Shown here piece after piece: positions 1 through 12,615 of a DNA stretch of 64,000 nt (the first letter of the stretch is position 1; each line of letters begins with the position of its first letter). The position numbers were made by a program, and so were the translations under genes. Origin of the DNA: Sabellastarte sp. h YS-2021 (Eukaryota > Annelida > Polychaeta > Sabellida > Sabellidae); the NCBI GenBank assembly GCA_964017235.1, contig OZ024929.1, forward strand, positions 111,523,793 to 111,587,792, written 5' to 3'. The notes beneath the pieces are model-generated. The model was given only the letters and a program-made list of their open reading frames with translations. It ran no database searches and was not told the origin of the DNA.

Positions 1-1680
1 GTTCTTACTGTTAGAGGTTTTATGGATGTTCATATAACTTAGAGGAAACCTAGGCTGCGCTTAATATGGTCTCCCACAAAGTTTAAAGTTCTTATGTGAC
101 TAAGGCCTCTAATCAGTGAATATTACATGTGCACACAATAAATTTGTAAGCCTGAAGGTCGTTCTTCTTCCAACTTATTCTTCAGGGATACACCGCTATA
201 CCTCGCAATAAAATGAGCCACAAATTTCTAGTTTGTAAATACTTTCACAGTGTAAGATTTAATCTTTCAATCCTTTAACAAGGTCGAACAGGGTTGTCAG
301 TTATCCCAACTAAATCCTTTATCGTTCATGTAATTTCTCATTTAGTTTGTGTAACTGAAAACAAAGCAGTGCCCTGAAATTAGTGGCGGAGATGGCATAT
401 TTGATGTTTCATCCTCCTTCAAGGCTATAAATGGACATACCTGATCTGTGTCATTTTGGCCATATCCAGTACTGTCCTGCCCTTTTACATAGTTTATTGG
501 CTTTATTGATGGACACTTTGCTTTTGCAGAGCCAATTCTATGGGCTAGTTATTATTATTTTGGTTGTTTTTACTATATCTACAACTACTCTTCCTTCAGT
601 GTTGAGGTTGTTGCCATTTTATTTACTAGTAAAACTGATCAGTTTTCAGGTCTCCCCAAAGTTAATGCACTTTCATATAATAAAATTTGCTTCTGTAACA
701 TTAATACATAAAGGCTCCCATTTGGTCTGAAAGCATTACTATATAGCCTGTAAAGCTGTTTCACAGAGTCAGAGAGTTCTCCACCTAAAAGTGATGATGG
801 GATTGGATCATGTTACTGAGCTGTCCAACCCTGTAAAAGTCTTGTTTGTATGTAAAGATAGTTTAAAAGTGGAGAGTACAGACTTGTGTCAAGACATGGG
901 TCAAAGATTTCTGTATTAGAGTCTTATATTGTTAGAGCAGTTTAAATTATAGAACTTAGTCACATTGGTCTGTAATCAGTCATAACCTTATTTTGAAATG
1001 TAAAATTAAAGTGGTAATCCATTCCCAAATATATATGATGGAAGTGTTTGTAAAGCACATAATTGATGAGAACTTTCACTGATACACTGATGTACAAAAA
1101 TGGAGTTCCACAGTTATTCCAAAAAATAGGTCTAGTCAATATAGCATCGACTTGACCAGACTTGACCAGAAAGATGGACCTTAAGTTGATTCTTGAAAAA
1201 TGATACTATATCCAGTGAGCTTATTATTTTAGGGGATCATATTATATTCACTGAGTGCTACAAAAAGCAAAGCAGTGTCTGTCAGTTTTCTATTATCTGG
1301 TTGGAGAAACAGAATGTCAATATCTCAGAAAAATATATACCAAACATTTAATTATGGTCCAATTAAAGTGAGTAAATCCTCTGGATTTGCACATGTTTTT
1401 AAGTGAGCAAACCTGGATTTGGACATGTTTTTGAAGAAATTTATCTATTTTGAGGAAATGAGTCATTTCTCACATTTTAGTTACTTAATACTACATCACT
1501 GCCACAGTTTCAACATTTAAAGTAGAAATTTAAACCTTAATATTTCATTGATGTTTGCTTCCTTTTGATTGAAGGAATGTAAAGACTTGTCCTGGAAAAT
1601 GAAACTCTTCATTATTGGCCAAGGAAACAGTTTAAACCCAACCCTTAAAGGATAGGGTTGTAGTTTTTGGGGCAGCAGAG

Positions 1681-1930
1681 TTGAGCATAAAGTTTGTGGG
1701 TGTTTCACAGCCCAAAGCCATTCCTGGATTTTCATCATATTTTCAGGATATGTTTACTCCAAGAGGATCTAGAACTGATTGGCTTTTAGGGGTATCTGGC
1801 AATGCCTGTTGCCATGGCAACGCTGTAAACATTCTCAGTTTTTGTGGCGTTCTACAGTCTAAAGCCATGCATGAATTTTCACAAAATTTTAAGGATATAT
1901 TTAAATCAAGAGGATCTAGAGCTAATTAGG
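1681..1930. repeat. Two diverged tandem units, about 155 bp apart
   Basis: A block running from a TTTGTGG motif through AAAGCCAT and ATTTTCA to AAGAGGATCTAGA occurs near 1691-1772 and again near 1841-1921 with substitutions. The 82-codon open frame here simply reads through both units and is not taken as a gene. Confidence 0.5.
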
Positions 1931-3194
1931 TTTTGGGGTTTTGATTGTTCCAGGTCTCAATGCGGTTACCATTTAGTTGTACCTGCGGGCTGGGGTTCCT
2001 GTCTGCCGAGGATGGCTATTTATATGGAAATATTTCAGTTATTGATGTGTTTTGGGTGGAAAAAATTAATAAATGTTCTCAAAATGAAACAGTTATTTTG
2101 TCATACCAACAAATCTGTTTATTTAAACACAAGATACTGTGAAAGGTGAAATTGTTAATTATAAAGAATGAGAACTGTGAGATGTTCAACTTTATAGAGT
2201 TCATTTTTTTTATTCTGCCATGTTACATTTCAAGGGCAAGATCAAGTTTGTCTATTCTCTGCAAGTTCTGTGAGAAGGTTACTCTTCATTGATTGTGTCA
2301 GGTGTCAGCAGTCCTGCAGTGGGTTCCTCGTGCTAATGCCCATGTTCCAGTGTCACAAGTTTGCCTCATAACTGCCCTGATAATTAATTGTCCTGAGCTG
2401 AATCTTATTGATTGTATGACTTTAATTGTAAAGGTTGGGAATGTGATCAGAGTAATAATAGACATGTAGGGAATTTATTTAAAAATTTAAAAAAAAAGTT
2501 ACTGGAGAGTATTTCTGTCCTAAGTACTCACAACTGATTTTTCAGTTAAATAGCACTAGCATTTAGGCTGTTGTGACCTATTTGAGGGTTGCTTAGACCT
2601 ATTTTGTATACTCTTCTGTAAAAATGGAACTGAGGGATCTTGTCACAAGAGAACATCATGGTAGTCTTATTTGTGATCTTCATGAATTGTAGCAGTCTGG
2701 AGCCAGTCATAAGACTGATCTTTTCACTTTCATGAAGTCACTTGGTTTCTTAGTTTCCCTGCCCTTTTTGACAGGATCTATTGCAGATGTTCTGAGATTA
2801 CAATTGTCTAGATTAGTATCACAACAGTGGAACAGTGTTATAATTCCCAGGCTTGTAGGTGTGACAGCTCTGAATGGCAGACATCCAGATCTTCAGTAAT
2901 TATAACTGGCCCCTTTAAAAATGTTAGACTCTTTTTGCTGTGGATATTTTAGCTGAAACAAGGAAACTCATTTTAATGGTGTGTAAGGTATTATTATAGC
3001 GTCTGTATTAACAATAACAGGAGGAAATGATTAATAACAAATCATAGGCATAAAGAATTCCTGATACGCATCTAAAATCCTTTTATAAAAGCACTGTTAA
3101 ATAAAATTGTGTAAAACGTAGAAATAGTGTTAGCCACGGTCAGGTCACTCACAGAATTTAGTTCTTAAATATGACTGATGTTCAGTTAAACAGT

Positions 3195-3400
3195 AGACTC
3201 TGTGTAACCAGAACCACCAATATCCACCAAGATTTGGTTTTAGTGTTACCAGTTTTCTACCATATGTAATAGACTATAGTCAGAATCACCAGTAACCACA
3301 GGATTTGATTTGCAAATGATAATGGCTTAAACTTCTACCATTTACAGTACTCTGTATAATCAGAACCACCAGTAACCATACTATTTACTTCAGATTATGG
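3195..3400. repeat. Three degenerate ~85-bp tandem units
   Basis: The motif CAGAACCACCARTAWCCA recurs at about 3210, 3281 (as CAGAATCACCAGTAACCA) and 3361, each followed by similar AT-rich sequence. This is a short degenerate tandem repeat with no visible coding function. Confidence 0.5.
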
Positions 3401-4779
3401 CACAATTAAACCTACTAATAAGCTCCATTTTCTGATATTGCAACCTCAAAGTTGTGTCTGCTTGTACCAACATTTGACTTACACTGGTTCCATTTACAAA
3501 GAGTTCATCATAATTGTTTGTGGATTTGATTGAAACAGAAGCAAGTGGAAATTAATGGTACATTGTTTGTAATTACTTTTTGTTGTTTGTGTCCTTTAAT
3601 ATATATTTTTTGTCATTTGTAAAGGATTTATGACAAGAAATCTGATATGGCATATTTACTGACGTAACAAGCTTCGATAAAATATCTGGCCACAGTCTCT
3701 CATTTTATAAAAGATTCTACATTTAATTTTTTTTTTGTCATTTTGACAAAAAACAAATGTGTTTAGGATACAATGAATTCACAAAAGCATTGAAGCAACA
3801 AGACGCTGGTATTCCATTTCTAGATTTATATCAGCACCGAATGTCTTCATTACCCTATCGGGACTCGTATCTTTGACCAAAACTGACATTGAGCTCAGTA
3901 AGAATGAAAGAATGAAAGATAATCTTGTCTATCTTTTTTGTACTTTTTCAGAAATCTAACTTCTATAATAAAAGGTTGGTCTTTGTGTAATGAAGCAATT
4001 TGATAAAAAAATTAATGAGTTTGGTATAGGTTGCCATATTGTTGATCACGTAAATTGTATTTAGATTTAATCATTCTGAATGGTACAAGGACTGGAATAT
4101 AAACATAAAGTGGGATTAATTAGTCACAGCAATAAAAATTATTTTAAGTAAACTTTTGAAGCATACAGGTTTATTTTTGCTGAAATAACATGTTTCAAAT
4201 ATAACCCTATAATTATATCTGAGTCAAGTTCCTAGAAGCTCATCTTTTCAACATTTTCTTTTTACTGTTGTTACAGTTTACTGACCTGCAATTGACAGTG
4301 TTTAGTTCATGTAGATGTGTCCCATACAAATTTGTTCACAATATTTGATGTTTCCCTTTGGCCTATCTAATATCTGGTTGTCAAAGATCAAGATAAAATG
4401 TCTGACTTGAATGTCCATTTTTGGTTATTTGGAAGGTGAGCATTATTCAGTGGATTATAGTTATTGAGAAAATAAATTCAAGAAATGTAAATAAAAAAAT
4501 AATGCTTTCATAAATGTAATTCTAATAAATAATCAGTTCTTTTGGGAAGTTAAACTGCTTGTGTGGAAATAAATAACCAGGCCTTTAATTTACCTTTATC
4601 AGGAGTTCCTTGTCCCTTGTAATTAAATATAATGATGTTCAACTGCATAGTTGAATCTGAAGATGGCAGAAAAATATTTTTTCAAGGACCTCCAGATAAT
4701 GGCAGATTGCAATGGAAAATACCCATTAATGATCTTGGGCTGTATTCACATAGAAGGATAAATTCATATTAAAGTTTTC

Positions 4780-4798
4780 AAAAAAAAAAAAAAAAAAA
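4780..4798. repeat. Poly-A tract (19 A)
   Basis: Uninterrupted A run. No retroposon body was recognised immediately upstream on the + strand, so I treat it as a simple repeat. Confidence 0.8.
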
Positions 4799-5221
4799 TG
4801 GCTCAGCTAATATTTACCTTAATTCTTTATTCACAAAGTTAAGCTAATTTAGCATCCCTGCCAGGGGATCTTGTTTTCTGTTCTGTTTTTTTCTTCATCC
4901 TTAACTCCAGCAGCTCCGCTGGCTTCATCAGCTCTGTAGGCCAGTAGGTCCAGGCTTTACTTTCCTGTAATAACTTCTTGCTAGTTGGGCCAATTTGCCA
5001 CATACTTGGCATTTATATAAACTAGACCTGGGAAAATTTTTCCAGATGATCTACTCTGACCTTTGATCTTTCTCAAGGTCATATGACCCCAAAATTATAT
5101 TTACCTTTTGACTTTGTTTTTTCAGAAAATACAAAATGCCTGTCTTTTAAAATTGTTTGGTTGGTTCTTGAGGTACATATATAGGGTCCAGTTGCTTTTA
5201 TTTGGGCAAGTACTTTTCTTG

Positions 5222-5526
5222 TAATTGTCAATATTTTTAAAAAGGAGTGAGATAGAGCAATTTTGAGCATAATTTTGAACCGGTATGGGTCTGCCAAGGC
5301 TAGTGTGTGTCATATGTGAAAAAAATAAACTTTTTTCCATAGTTGGCCACACTAGGGTCACATGTCCCAAAAATCGTTGTTTAAAAAATGACTGATATCA
5401 TGAAAAAGGAGTGAGATGAGCACATTTGAGTGAATCTTTTGACAAACTATGGCTCTGCCAAGTCTACCTTACACCATATATGAAACAAGAACTTCTACCT
5501 TATTTGGGGATGTTGGGGTCACATGA
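5222..5526. repeat. Two ~180-bp tandem units
   Basis: Each unit begins AAAAAGGAGTGAGATRGAGC (near 5239 and 5404), contains GGGTCTGCCAAG or its variant GGCTCTGCCAAG, and ends GGGTCACATG (near 5354 and 5517). It resembles the tandem cores of the non-autonomous elements elsewhere in the window but lacks recognisable ends. Confidence 0.55.
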
Positions 5527-5535
5527 CTCAAAAAA

Positions 5536-5573
5536 TTTTTTTTTTGTTTTTTTTTTTGTTTTTTTTTTTTTTT
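5536..5573. repeat. T-rich homopolymer tract
   Basis: Long T runs interrupted by two single G bases. Confidence 0.8.
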
Positions 5574-5843
5574 AAATGGCCAATATCTCAAAAATGATAC
5601 CACTGCTATTTTTTAGTTTTTGGAATAAGTGCTAAAGAATAAACTACCAGTAAATTAAGTCAAAAGTTCGTTGAAACTTTCCGTGAATACTAACCTTAAA
5701 CCTTATCTTATTTCTTGTCTAACTTAAGCTAATTATTCACTTTCCTTTCACTAATTGCATTTGTGAATACTTAAAAGAGTTTGTCTGCATGTGATTTCTT
5801 GAAACTGAGACAATGTCAACACCACAAAATTTGTATATTTCAG

Positions 5844-5966
5844 TGTGAAGGGCAAACAGTGAATACAGACGATCTGGCACAACAGCTAGAGACTCAGAGC
5901 TCAGCATTCTACTCCTCAGCTAATATTTGGGATGACGGAGTCATACTTCCCAGGGACACACGCAAG
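5844..5966 (+). CDS. MCCC2: Penultimate exon of MCCC2-type carboxyltransferase beta subunit
   Basis: Internal coding exon of 41 codons, phase 0 at both ends. It is bounded by a pyrimidine-rich tract with CAG acceptor (5841-5843) and an AAG|GTAGTT donor after 5966. The peptide carries YSSANIWDDGVI followed by DTRK, which matches the C-terminal signature of methylcrotonoyl-CoA carboxylase beta subunits (YYSSAR-WDDGIIDPADTR in the family). That mitochondrial enzyme carboxylates 3-methylcrotonyl-CoA in leucine breakdown; the beta subunit carries the carboxyltransferase site. The usual DPAD is ILPRD here, so a diverged MCCC2-like paralogue is possible. Earlier exons are not visible in the window and should lie upstream of position 1. 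The family assignment rests on this motif and on the matching last exon at 24775. Confidence 0.82.
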
Positions 5967-6526
5967 GTAGTTATTTTTGTTTATTTTTGAAGTAACTTAT
6001 GTACATACAGACAAGCACACAAAAGTTGTATAACTGGTACCCATATTGGTTACATGTAAATAACAGGCATGAATGGCATTTAGCAACAAGTACTCACAGT
6101 AAAAATTATCGTGGGAATACATAATACAAAGATAATGCATACTCAGTAAATATTAGTTATGTCCACCCCACTGGGGGGTGGACATATTATTTTTGCTTTT
6201 TCCGCCGTCCGCCGTCCGGACGCTTGGTTTCCGCTCATTGGAAGGAAAAGTATTTATCCTATCTTCACCAAATTTGGTATGGGTGTTTATCGGGTTAATA
6301 GCACGCATGGTATTGCTTTTGGTGAAGATAGCTCTATAGCTAACTGAGTAGTAGCTACTTAGCTACTTTTGTGTACTTCTTATGTTTCCGGGCATTTTAA
6401 GGAAAAATATTTGACATATCTTTACCAAATTTGGTATGAGCAATAGTTAGGTCGATAGCTTGCTTGGGAGTGCTTTTAGTGATAATAGCTATATAACTGA
6501 CTCAGTAATAGCTACTTAGCTACTTT

Positions 6527-7183
6527 GCCAAAAATGGAAAAACACAAATTTGCTTCTATCTCCTTAACCGTGCGAGATAGAACGATTTCGTCGAAATTTT
6601 CGACCCACAGGGTATCTGAGCAATATACTCTTGGCAATTTTCAAAAAAAAATTCCCCTCCCCAAAAATGGCGGCCATTTTGAATTTTTGCCAAAAATGGC
6701 AAAACACAAATTTGCTTCTATTTCCTTAACTGTGCGAGATAGAGTGATTTCGTCCAAATGTTCGACCCACAGGATATCTAAGCAATGTACTCTTGGCAAT
6801 TTTCAAAAATTTCGCCTCTCCAAAAATGGCGGCCATTTTGTATTTTCGAATTTTTGCCAAAAAATGGAAAAGCACAAATTTGTTACTATCTCCTTAACCG
6901 TGCGAGATAGAGCGATTTCGTCGAAATTTTCGACCCACAGGGTATCTAAGCAATGTACTCTTGGCAATTTTCAAAAAATTTTACTCTCCCTAAAAATGGC
7001 GGCCATTTTGAATTTTCGGATTTTTGCCAAAAATGGAAAAACACAAGTTTATCTCCTTAACCGTGCGAGATAGAGCGATTTCGTCGAAATTTCCGACCCA
7101 CAGGGTATCTAAGCAATGTACTCTTGGCAATTTTCAACAAAAAATTTCCTCTTCCCAAAAATGGCAGCCATTTTGAATTTTCT
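6527..7183. repeat. Four ~165-bp tandem units inside the Harbinger-like element
   Basis: Units start CCAAAAATGG near 6527, 6690, 6858 and 7028. Each includes CCTTAACYGTGCGAGATAG, a TTTTCGACCCACAGG segment (last unit TTTCCGACCC) and CTCTTGGCAATTTTCAA, and ends with an AAAATGGCGGCCATTTTG palindrome-like block. The 182-codon open frame starting at 6525 is only read-through of the units and shows the same peptide three times. Confidence 0.85.
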
Positions 7184-7193
7184 ATTTTATTGC

Positions 7194-7366
7194 GTTAATA
7201 CATCCTATCCAATGGACAATTGCTAATCCGGTCAGCGCAGACTGGCCCGCCAAACGACAGAAAAAGCCGTTATATATGAGTGCATAATGCCCCCACAAGC
7301 TGGTCGGTCTGACTGTGTTCTCGCTAGATGGCGTGTCGTACTTCCTTGTTTCCTAGACAACATGAC
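7194..7366. repeat. DIRS left inverted terminal repeat
   Basis: About 170 bp nearly identical to the reverse complement of 13139-13308. Landmarks include CCTATCCAATGGACAATTGC, GCCCGCCAAACGACAGAAAA and a TTCCTTGTTTCCTAGACAAC end. A few substitutions and small indels separate the two arms. Confidence 0.92.
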
Positions 7367-7505
7367 GTCATATCATCTTTTTCGTTTGGCGCGTGACTGT
7401 GCACACATACTTTTGTGTAATTCTCGCAAGTGATTTTTGTGGCGAATATCCATCTGGAAAAGAACTCTGATTTTATTGTTATTGGATTGGATTTGTGGCC
7501 ATGCT

Positions 7506-9375
7506 ATGGCTGGGTTTGATAAGCATGCTCATTGTGCCCGTTGTCGGGATAAAAAGAAAGGAACTGATCCCTGTATTAAAGGAAACGTTTGTCCTTCCTG
7601 CAATATTTTAACTGAGGAACAGAAACTTCGTTTGGCCACTCCCGTCTATCAAAATAAGAAGGAAAAGCGCGAATCTAAAGCTGCAGAAGAATGCACCTTT
7701 GTTGACCCTTCTTTACTGTCTGTGATTGGTGTTTCAACGGACGTGGATAAAAGCTCAGAAGAGGCGAGTAGCACCCCTGTGGTAGTGAAAGCCAAGAAGA
7801 ATGCTGAGAGCTTGGAAGAAGTGAGTAACGTTTCGAATGTGAAAACTAAGAAGATCAAGTCCCCTGCTTCCTCAGTAGCCAAGGAAAAGCCTAAGAAACG
7901 TCAGTCATCACCGACCAAATCTACCAAAGGAACTACGGACTGTAAATTGGAGGCTTTAGACCTCAAGTGGTCGGAACGTTTCAGCAGGCTGGCAGCTATG
8001 TTACTTTCCAAGACTTTATCTCAACCGGAACCGTCTTTCCAGCCGGTTAAAGTTATTCCAGCCAGACCTCCACCAGCCGGTGCTACTGAGAAGGCTTGAA
8101 CCCTTCTTTGCTCCACCTCAAAAGAATGCCTCAGATCATGTACCTCCGGAAGTTTTCATTACTCAGCAGTTGGATCCGGAAATGGATACTGATGTTGCCT
8201 CAGACTCTGATTCACTACCGGATATAGCTGACAAATGTGAGGAGGGTGAGCTCTCTGACCTGGATCAGGATATATCCCTTAATGAAACCGACCAGGCTTT
8301 ATCTGAGGAACAAAATTATAGGGAGACTATGCGTGGCATCAGGTCGTACATGGGGTGGTCGCATGTACCGGATATAGATTCAACACTAGCTAGTTCAGAA
8401 GATAACCCCTTTGCAGCACCGAAACAACAGCCAGCAGGAAAGATTAGTGTTCAGTTGCCTACAGATGACTGGCTTTGTCGTAAAATGGATAGATTGAATT
8501 TAACCTTGACCCAAGGATACCCTTCTAAAGGGTCGGATGCTGGTGGACTTCAACGTGACCAGTTTATAAAAGCATCCAAATCACAAGGGAAGTGGTACGG
8601 TTTGCACCCTAACCAGAATAAACCCACCGGCTCCGTATCTTTCTGGCATTGTGACACTGCAAAACTGAACAGTACTTCTAGTAGAATTGCTAGATCTTCA
8701 GGTCTCACGACCCCAGCCCCACCCTCTCGTTATATCTCTCAGGATAACCTCAGGAAGTGGAAGAAAAGTGCTCGTGAAGCAAGTTATATGTGTAACCAGG
8801 CTGCAGGGTTTAGATGTCTGAGTAAAGTGCAGCAAGACTTATCTTCTCAACTCAAAATTATTCAAGCAGAACACAGCAAAGGAAAATCTGCGGACAAGGT
8901 CGGTAGTGCTACAGAAGAGTTACAAGACCTCTTACACTTCAATTCCTCCATCTGTCAGTGCATGGCGAAAACGATGGAGCATTTGTCAGACTTTGCTTTT
9001 GTAAGCATGTATAACTGTACTCTGATCAGAAGGGACTCGTACCTTGCCCATGTTAAACCAGGCATTAAGCAGGACACTCTGGCTGCATTACGTCAGGCTC
9101 CCATGGATCTGGATACCTTGTTTCCAGACACTGTATTAAGAAAGGCAGAAGAAGATATCTCAAAGTTTGAGGATAGGGGTCGTTCACACACTAACTCCTC
9201 TAACCACAAGGATACTCGTTTCCACCCTTACAAGAGGTCGGATAAGCCTTACCAAGAAAACAAGCCTGCTAGGCCTGCCTGGAAAAATATTGGGCGTTTA
9301 CAGAAGAAAAAGACCAGATTTCAAGCAAACAAATACTCCTCGCGACAGGCCCGGGTTCAAACCTCCTTTAAATGA
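7506..9375 (+). pseudogene. DIRS gag-like protein, frameshifted
   Basis: The likely start is the ATG at 7506 (MAGFDKHAHCARC); the frame is open further upstream but without an ATG. The N-terminus has a cysteine cluster, CxxC then C-x5-C-x2-C, typical of the first ORF of animal DIRS elements. The first frame stops at 8099. The rest (from about 8080 to 9375) continues in another frame with an acidic region (DTDVASDSDS, near 8193), a central conserved body and a very basic C-terminus. One small indel near 8080-8100 therefore splits an ORF of about 620 residues. The basic tail fits nucleic-acid binding in a capsid-like particle; that role is inferred from position and composition. The 3' end overlaps the RT frame by about 200 bp. 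Confidence 0.8.
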
Positions 9376-9599
9376 CAATCAATGCATAGTTCCTCAGTCT
9401 CCGAGGGATCTGGTCAGGAGACAGGATAGTGGACAAATTTTTCAAACCGGACCAAGATCCGGACAGATTGTAAATGGTACTCAAAGACTGATAGACTCTG
9501 TAAATTTAAATGCAGTTTTTCATGTACCTATTGCAACAGGGCTGTCACAAAAGAAAGGCGTAAGTCCAGTCATTGTAAATCAAAACAAAGTTCAGTCAT

Positions 9600-11714
9600 T
9601 AAAGCCTGTGAACAATGCTTCTTGTGTAGATCAATTGTGTTCTGTAATCTCTGTGCCAAATGTCCAACCTGTTGTTCAAATTCTTCCTGTAGGGGCCAGG
9701 CTGGCCCAATTTTGGCAGGTTTGGGCAGATCTAGGAGCTGGTCCCAAAGTCCTCCAAATATTGAAAGAGGGCTACACCCTACCTTTCCAAACAAGACCAA
9801 ATTTGACCAGGTATCCAACAGTTGTAAGCTGTTATGCACATCCCCACAGGAACCTCGACCTGTTGGAGGCATTGCATCAGCTTACAAAGAAAAATGCAGT
9901 AGAACTAGTCCAAAATCAGGCATCTCTGGGGTTTTACAACAGACTATTTTTAGTCCCAAAACCAAACAAAAAATGGAGACCTATACTGGACCTAAGCTCT
10001 CTCAATCTATTCCTCAAGGCAGAAAAATTCAAAATGGAAACCCCGGAAAGAATAAGAACCTCACTACAAGCAGGAGAGTGGGTTACGTCCATAGATTTCA
10101 AGGACGCCTACTTCCACATACCCATTCACAATCAGTCCAGGAAATACTTGAGGTTTCATGTCCAGGGCCAAACCTACCAGTTCAAAGCCCTACCCTTCGG
10201 TCTATCAACAGCCCCCTTAGAGTTCACTGTCGTAACCAAGGAGGTCAAGCTCATGGCACCACAGCAGGGTATAAGGATCCACCAGTACCTAGACGACTGG
10301 TTGGTCTGGGCCAACTCGTACCAGCTTTGCCTCCACAACACCAAAGCCCTAGTGGTTTTATGTCAAAAATTGGGCTGGATAGTAAATATGGAAAAGTCAG
10401 AGCTGGAACCCAAACAGGTGTTCGATTTTGTAGGTTAGCAGTTCGATCTTATAGAGGGAAAGGTCAGACCCACCTTGGACAGGTGGCAAACCTTGACAAG
10501 CAAAATCACAGAATTACTATCCGGTCCGACTTGTCCGGTCCGAAAGCTTATGTCCCTTATTGGTCTGTTAACAGCTACAGAAAAACAGGTCCACCTAGGC
10601 CGCCTACACATGCGGCCCATTCAGTGGCATCTCAAGAACAACTGGAGGGTTCCAGAGTCAATGGAAAAAGTCATTCCAATCCCCAAATCCCTCCACCCTC
10701 ATCTAAGATGGTGGCTGGAGGAAAGCAATGTGCTCAGAGGTCAACCATTACACCCATTAAAACATGCTCTTCAGTTGTTTACAGACGCCTCAAAAGAAGG
10801 CTGGGGCGCTCACTTAAACGAGCACACTGCAAGAGGGGATTGGTCGCTTGCAGAAAGGCACATAAATTTTTTGGAGCTAAAGGCAATATTTTTAGCCCTG
10901 AGAAGGTTCCAAAATCTTTGTCAAAGCAATGTTGTCCTGATAGCCACAGACAACACTATAGTGGTGGCATACATAAACCAGGAAGGAGGCATGAGATCAG
11001 GACCTCTATGTGCCCTCCTTTGGAGGATTATGACCTGGTGTACCAAAATTCAGGTCACCCTCAGAGCTCGCCACATTCCAGGTCACCTGAATTTGGTAGC
11101 AGACAAGCTCTCCAGGTTGGGCCAGATCGTTCCAAACAGAATGGTCTCTCCACCCACAAATTTTTCAAGCAATTTGCAACAGGTGGCACCTACCCCAGAT
11201 AGATCTGTTTGCAACAAGGTACAACAACAAACTAGCCCAGTTTGTATCTCCAGTGCCAGATCCTCAGGCTTGGGCAATAGATGCACTCAGCATGTCCTGG
11301 GAGAATCTGGACCCATATGCCTTCCCACTGATGGCTATCTTGGGCAAAGTGGTGGAAAAGCTACAGAACGAACCGTGCAGGAGGCTCATACTGATTGCCC
11401 CAGGGTGGCCAAACATGCCCTGGTTCTGGGACCTGGTGTCCATGTCCAGCCAAATTCCACTGAGCCTACCCAACCTACCCAATCTGCTGACACAGCCCTT
11501 CAATCAGACACCCCACAGGAATTTGACCAACCTAAATCTCCATGCATGGCTCCTAGAGCCTCAGCAATCAAGCAGCAAGGGTTCTCTGAGACAGTGGCAG
11601 CAAGAATTGAGGCTCCTCAGAGGAGATCAACCAGATCAGTCTATGAGGCAAAGTGGGCCTTTTTTACAAAGTGGTGTATCTCTCATAAGGTGGACTTCAG
11701 GGCACCCCCTTTAA
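9600..11714 (+). pseudogene. DIRS reverse transcriptase / RNase H, broken
   Basis: RT palm motifs are visible: IDFKDAYFHIPI (from 10091), LPFGLSTAP (from 10192) and YLDDW (10286-10300). RNase H follows with LFTDAS (near 10774), LELKA (near 10873), ATDN (near 10942) and VADKLSR (near 11097), supplying the four expected acidic residues. A DLFATRYNNKL segment (near 11202), common after RNase H in DIRS proteins, comes next. Damage: an in-frame TAG at 10436-10438 just after FDFVG, and a frame change near 11125-11137 before TEWSLHP. The frame is open from 9167 but has no ATG ahead of the RT domain. Translation by frameshift from gag, or from an alternative start, would therefore be needed even in an intact copy; that is inference. 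Confidence 0.88.
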
Positions 11715-12615
11715 ACTCAGTAGCGGACTTCCTTATGTACCTTTTTCAGGACAGGAAGTTGCAACCCAGTACCATTGATGGTTACAGTTCAGCCATTGGT
11801 GATAAACTAGGAAATTCATCCATTAATATCAGCAAAAGTGAAGATCTCACTCGCCTCTTGGATAGTTTCCACAGAGACAGACCCAAAGGTTGGAGGGGAA
11901 TCCCCTCTTGGAACCTGTCCCTAGTATTACACCAACTAACAAAGGCTCCATTTGAGCCTATTAGAGAGGCATCTCTGAAGCACTTGACCTTCAAAACAGT
12001 TTTCCTCTTAGCCCTTGGGTCGGGCAAACGTAGGAGTGAGATTCATGCTTGGCAAAACAAAAATATTAGACACCAATCTGACTGGTCGAAGGTATCCTTG
12101 TACCCATCTCCCAGTTTTCTTTCAAAGAATCAACTGGTAAAGAGGGCCCGGACAGTGTGGCCCCAGTGGTTATACCAGCTCTGGTTCCAACCCTAGATAG
12201 GTCACTCAAATCCGACAGGTCCCTTTGTCCAGTCAGAGCCTTAGGCTACTATCTGGACAGGACTTCAGACCTTAGGCAGAATAAGGAGTTAGTTTTTGTC
12301 TCCTTTAAGCAGGGTTTCGACAAAGACATCTCACCTGCCACTATCTCCTCATGGATCAAACAGACTGTGATCCTATGTTATGAGCTCTCTGATCAAGAGG
12401 CCCATACCTTACATCAGGTCAAAGCCCATGATGTCAGGGCCTTTGCTGCTTCTAAGGCCTTCCAATCGGGAGTCTCCCTAGAGCAGATCCTATCAGCCTG
12501 CCACTGGAAATCACATAATACCTTCACACAATTTTATTTGAAGGATGTGGCCTGGGCTGATTCAGAGCTCTACCACCGTGGTCCTGTTGTGGCTGCTCAG
12601 CAGATCCACCAATAG
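11560..12615 (+). pseudogene. DIRS tyrosine recombinase, frameshifted
   Basis: Catalytic landmarks of the tyrosine recombinase family are in order: the first arginine in SGKRRSEIHAW (near 12020), HDVR of the HxxR box (12427-12438), HW (near 12502) and the nucleophile tyrosine in QFYLKD (near 12528). The N-terminal core-binding part includes PSTIDGYSSAIGD. The frame breaks once near 12130-12160, separating the arginine from the HxxR-Y part. The start overlaps the RT/RNase H reading frame, which is normal for DIRS elements, so the frame change near 11560 may be natural overlap rather than damage. The enzyme would integrate the circular cDNA without duplicating the target. Confidence 0.88.

Larger units (their letters stand above)
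1..5843. other. AT-rich non-coding stretch with small tandem duplications
   Basis: No exon with convincing splice sites or family motif was found. Probably intron sequence upstream of the 5844 exon. Listed sub-features are tandem duplications at 1681-1930, 3195-3400 and 5222-5526 and homopolymer tracts at 4780-4798 and 5536-5573. The other short open frames look like chance. Confidence 0.5.

Noticed and set aside
6525-7073. 182-codon open frame
   Set aside because: It reads the same peptide three times through ~165-bp tandem units; no coding gene.
7649-7882. Antisense frame over DIRS gag
   Set aside because: Shadow of the gag-like ORF on the opposite strand.
9622-11202. 526-codon open frame across the DIRS RT/RNase H
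   Set aside because: Wrong frame; the RT and RNase H motifs lie in the other frame, so this is a shadow.
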